NCBI GenBank assembly: GCA_910588505.1
Contig: CAJUPQ010000054.1
Location: 1-23,444 of the forward strand
DNA: 23,444 bases
DNA from: an uncultured Hungatella sp.
GTDB lineage: Bacteria; Bacillota; Clostridia; Lachnospirales; Lachnospiraceae
Direction: 5' to 3'
Shown here: piece after piece, positions 22,113-23,444 of the stretch
How the letters are laid out: each line of letters starts with the position of its first letter
How positions within the stretch are numbered: position 1 is the first letter of the stretch
Notes under the pieces: model-generated
The model's input: the letters and a program-made list of their open reading frames with translations, nothing else
Database searches by the model: none
What the model was told of the DNA's origin: nothing
Position numbers and translations under genes: made by a program

Positions 22113-23198
22113 TCAGAGGTCAAGAAGATAGCAGATATACTTCATCAGCGTCTCAGAATCATCAAAGAGGGTGGGGACATACTCGGCATAAGCCTGTTTT
22201 GCCCGGTACGCCTTTCTGAAAGAGGGGGACCAGAGAGCGTCTGGCTGCGGGAGGAAGAGGCCGGTCTTTTTGGTGTAGCAGGTCTGGGCCGTGGCTTTTT
22301 TTCTGGCTGACCTCTCTACATATTCCCCGACGCTTTTATGTACAGCCATATCCTCGTAGATGAGGTAGTAGTAATCTTTGTAGTCAGGGTAAAAGTATTT
22401 TAAGGTGTCATTTACCAGAGGGACGATCAGTTCCAGACCGTTTTTGGATGCCTGGCAGGAGGCATGGGAGGTGTCCCACTGAATGGGGACAGGCAGCATA
22501 TCCCGGCCTTCAAGGGTAAGGGAGAGGCTGAAGACAGATTCGCCGAAGATGTCTAATTGCTCCAGGATTTTTTGTTCTGTCAGAGCAAAGTCCTGTTTTA
22601 GAAAATCTTCATAGTACAGGATCGGGAGAATCAGGGGCATACCTTCCAGATCCTCTTGGTTGTGGAGCATCAGCATTTTATAGAGGTCTTCTTTGGAGGT
22701 CTCCAGGTAAAACCGGTAGACGTCAATCAGCTGTCCCCCGGAGTAGGGATCCTGGCGGGAGATGCCCAGGAACTGCTCGATGGATTTTTGTTTTAAACTG
22801 TCCAACCCTATAAGGCCCCGGAGAGGGCGCAGGTGCTTGTAGATATCCACGCTGTCAAAGGAGGAGAGATCATAGGGCAGACCCCAGGCCTGAAAACGTT
22901 TCCGGAGAAAAGGAATGTCAAAGGTGTCGCCGTTAAAATGGACCAGGACGGCGAAGCCTCCGGCATACTGAAAGAAGGCTGTGAGCACGTCTTTTTCCGC
23001 GTCAGGCGTGTCGGCAAACCACTGGGTCAGATGCCATGTTTTGTTGCGGCGGCAGACGCAGCCGATCAGATATACCTGGTGATTGGCGCCGGAAAAGCCG
23101 GTGGTTTCGATGTCAAAAAAGAGAAGTTTGTCTGGCTGTCCTAAGCGGTCTAAAGGGTAGGTATCCGGGGTGGTGAAGGTGTGACTGGCAGTTATCAT
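22113..23198 (-). CDS. yprB: YprB-like ribonuclease-H-fold exonuclease
   Basis: In this 361-residue protein, the RNase H-like (DEDD-type) motifs are F-D29-I-E31-TTGF, then HFN89GDTFD94-IPFL, and HNQEDLEGM near 178-186. This is the pattern of the YprB_RNaseH-like domain (RNase_H_2 group). The remaining 160 or so residues lack a known motif, have many Tyr and Asp residues, and match the C-terminal extension of Clostridial YprB proteins. It is predicted to be a 3'-5' nuclease; the substrate is not established. The start has AAGGAG. It stands alone under its own promoter and converges on the terminator of the NlpC/P60 gene. Confidence 0.88.
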   Translation of the reverse strand: MITASHTFTTPDTYPLDRLGQPDKLLFFDIETTGFSGANHQVYLIGCVCRRNKTWHLTQWFADTPDAEKDVLTAFFQYAGGFAVLVHFNGDTFDIPFLRKRFQAWGLPYDLSSFDSVDIYKHLRPLRGLIGLDSLKQKSIEQFLGISRQDPYSGGQLIDVYRFYLETSKEDLYKMLMLHNQEDLEGMPLILPILYYEDFLKQDFALTEQKILEQLDIFGESVFSLSLTLEGRDMLPVPIQWDTSHASCQASKNGLELIVPLVNDTLKYFYPDYKDYYYLIYEDMAVHKSVGEYVERSARKKATAQTCYTKKTGLFLPQPDALWSPSFRKAYRAKQAYAEYVPTLFDDSETLMKYICYLLDL

Positions 23199-23236
23199 GG
23201 GCGGCTCCTTGGTGAGATTTTTGTTGGTCTGTCCAT

Positions 23237-23265
23237 ATTATAAATGGGGGATGGGGGGAAGTCAA
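23237..23265 (-). promoter_or_regulatory. Promoter of the YprB-like gene
   Basis: On the minus strand: TTGACT (23260-23265), a 17-base spacer of nearly all C and T, TATAAT (23237-23242). The plus strand of the spacer is two G runs (5 and 6). Confidence 0.8.
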
Positions 23266-23281
23266 TCATGGGTTAAAATAG

Positions 23282-23444
23282 ATGTACTCTCGGAATCTCT
23301 CCTGCACCTGCTTTTGTGGCTGATTTTCCGCCAGATGCGCATAAATTTAATCAACGTACGTTCCACGTACGCCTCATAAATTTATGCGCATCTGACAAAA
23401 AATCATCTCACAAAATCAGGCACAAAGAGACTCCGAGAGTACAT
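23282..23444. repeat. Foldback (MITE-like) element with inverted ends
   Basis: The first 19 bases (ATGTACTCTCGGAATCTCT) are the reverse complement of the last 19 with one mismatch. CAGATGCGCATAAATTTA near the centre pairs with TAAATTTATGCGCATCTG without mismatch, and the segments between pair imperfectly. The middle holds ACGTACG twice. The whole 163 bases can fold into one long hairpin. No coding capacity is seen, and the window ends exactly at the element's end. Confidence 0.85.

Overview
The window reads as chromosome of a Gram-positive anaerobe of the Clostridia, most likely a gut Lachnospiraceae. This rests on the EFR1-type flavodoxin/ferredoxin protein beside an Rrf2 regulator, the XpaC-TelA pair, a cytidylate-kinase-like protein followed by a membrane-anchored SH3b/NlpC-P60 hydrolase, G-rich ribosome binding sites, and TTGACA/TATAAT-type promoters. 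The species is an inference. No tRNA, rRNA, CRISPR array, prophage or intact transposase was seen.

Bases 1-2650 are AT-rich and look eroded. They hold the start of a GNAT acetyltransferase running off the left edge, a long near-empty stretch, two overlapping ORFs that may be halves of one broken SUKH-like protein, and an [FeFe]-hydrogenase-like iron-sulfur protein that keeps its electron-relay clusters but has lost the H-cluster ligands. Bases 2650-4210 carry a divergent Rrf2 regulator / EFR1 ferredoxin pair with a consensus promoter overlapped by a palindrome, then a hairpin terminator.

Bases 4270-9490 form a probable stress/envelope run: CPBP intramembrane protease, XpaC-like protein, TelA, a PseG-like sugar-nucleotide hydrolase and an unrecognised 103-residue protein coupled to it. 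It closes at a bidirectional terminator shared with a convergent PAP2 phosphatase gene. Bases 10450-12730 hold an ApbE flavin-transferase lipoprotein and an EamA transporter. A DUF368 (PopT-type) undecaprenyl-phosphate transporter gene is convergent with the latter. A zinc-ribbon membrane protein of unknown function follows, preceded by a coupled 21-codon ORF.

Bases 15079-16121 are the most informative part. A consensus promoter, a yybP-ykoY (Mn2+) riboswitch and an overlapping intrinsic terminator precede a two-gene operon, an unknown helical protein plus a YccF-family membrane protein. This suggests that the operon belongs to the manganese-responsive regulon.

Bases 16190-23198 hold a DEDDh exonuclease, a WYL regulator, asparagine synthetase A (asnA, minus), a cytidylate-kinase-like protein, a 548-residue anchored SH3b/NlpC-P60 cell-wall hydrolase with a very strong terminator, and a YprB-like exonuclease (minus). 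The last 163 bases are a foldback element with inverted ends. Smaller REP-like palindromes lie at 12.8 and 18.2 kb.
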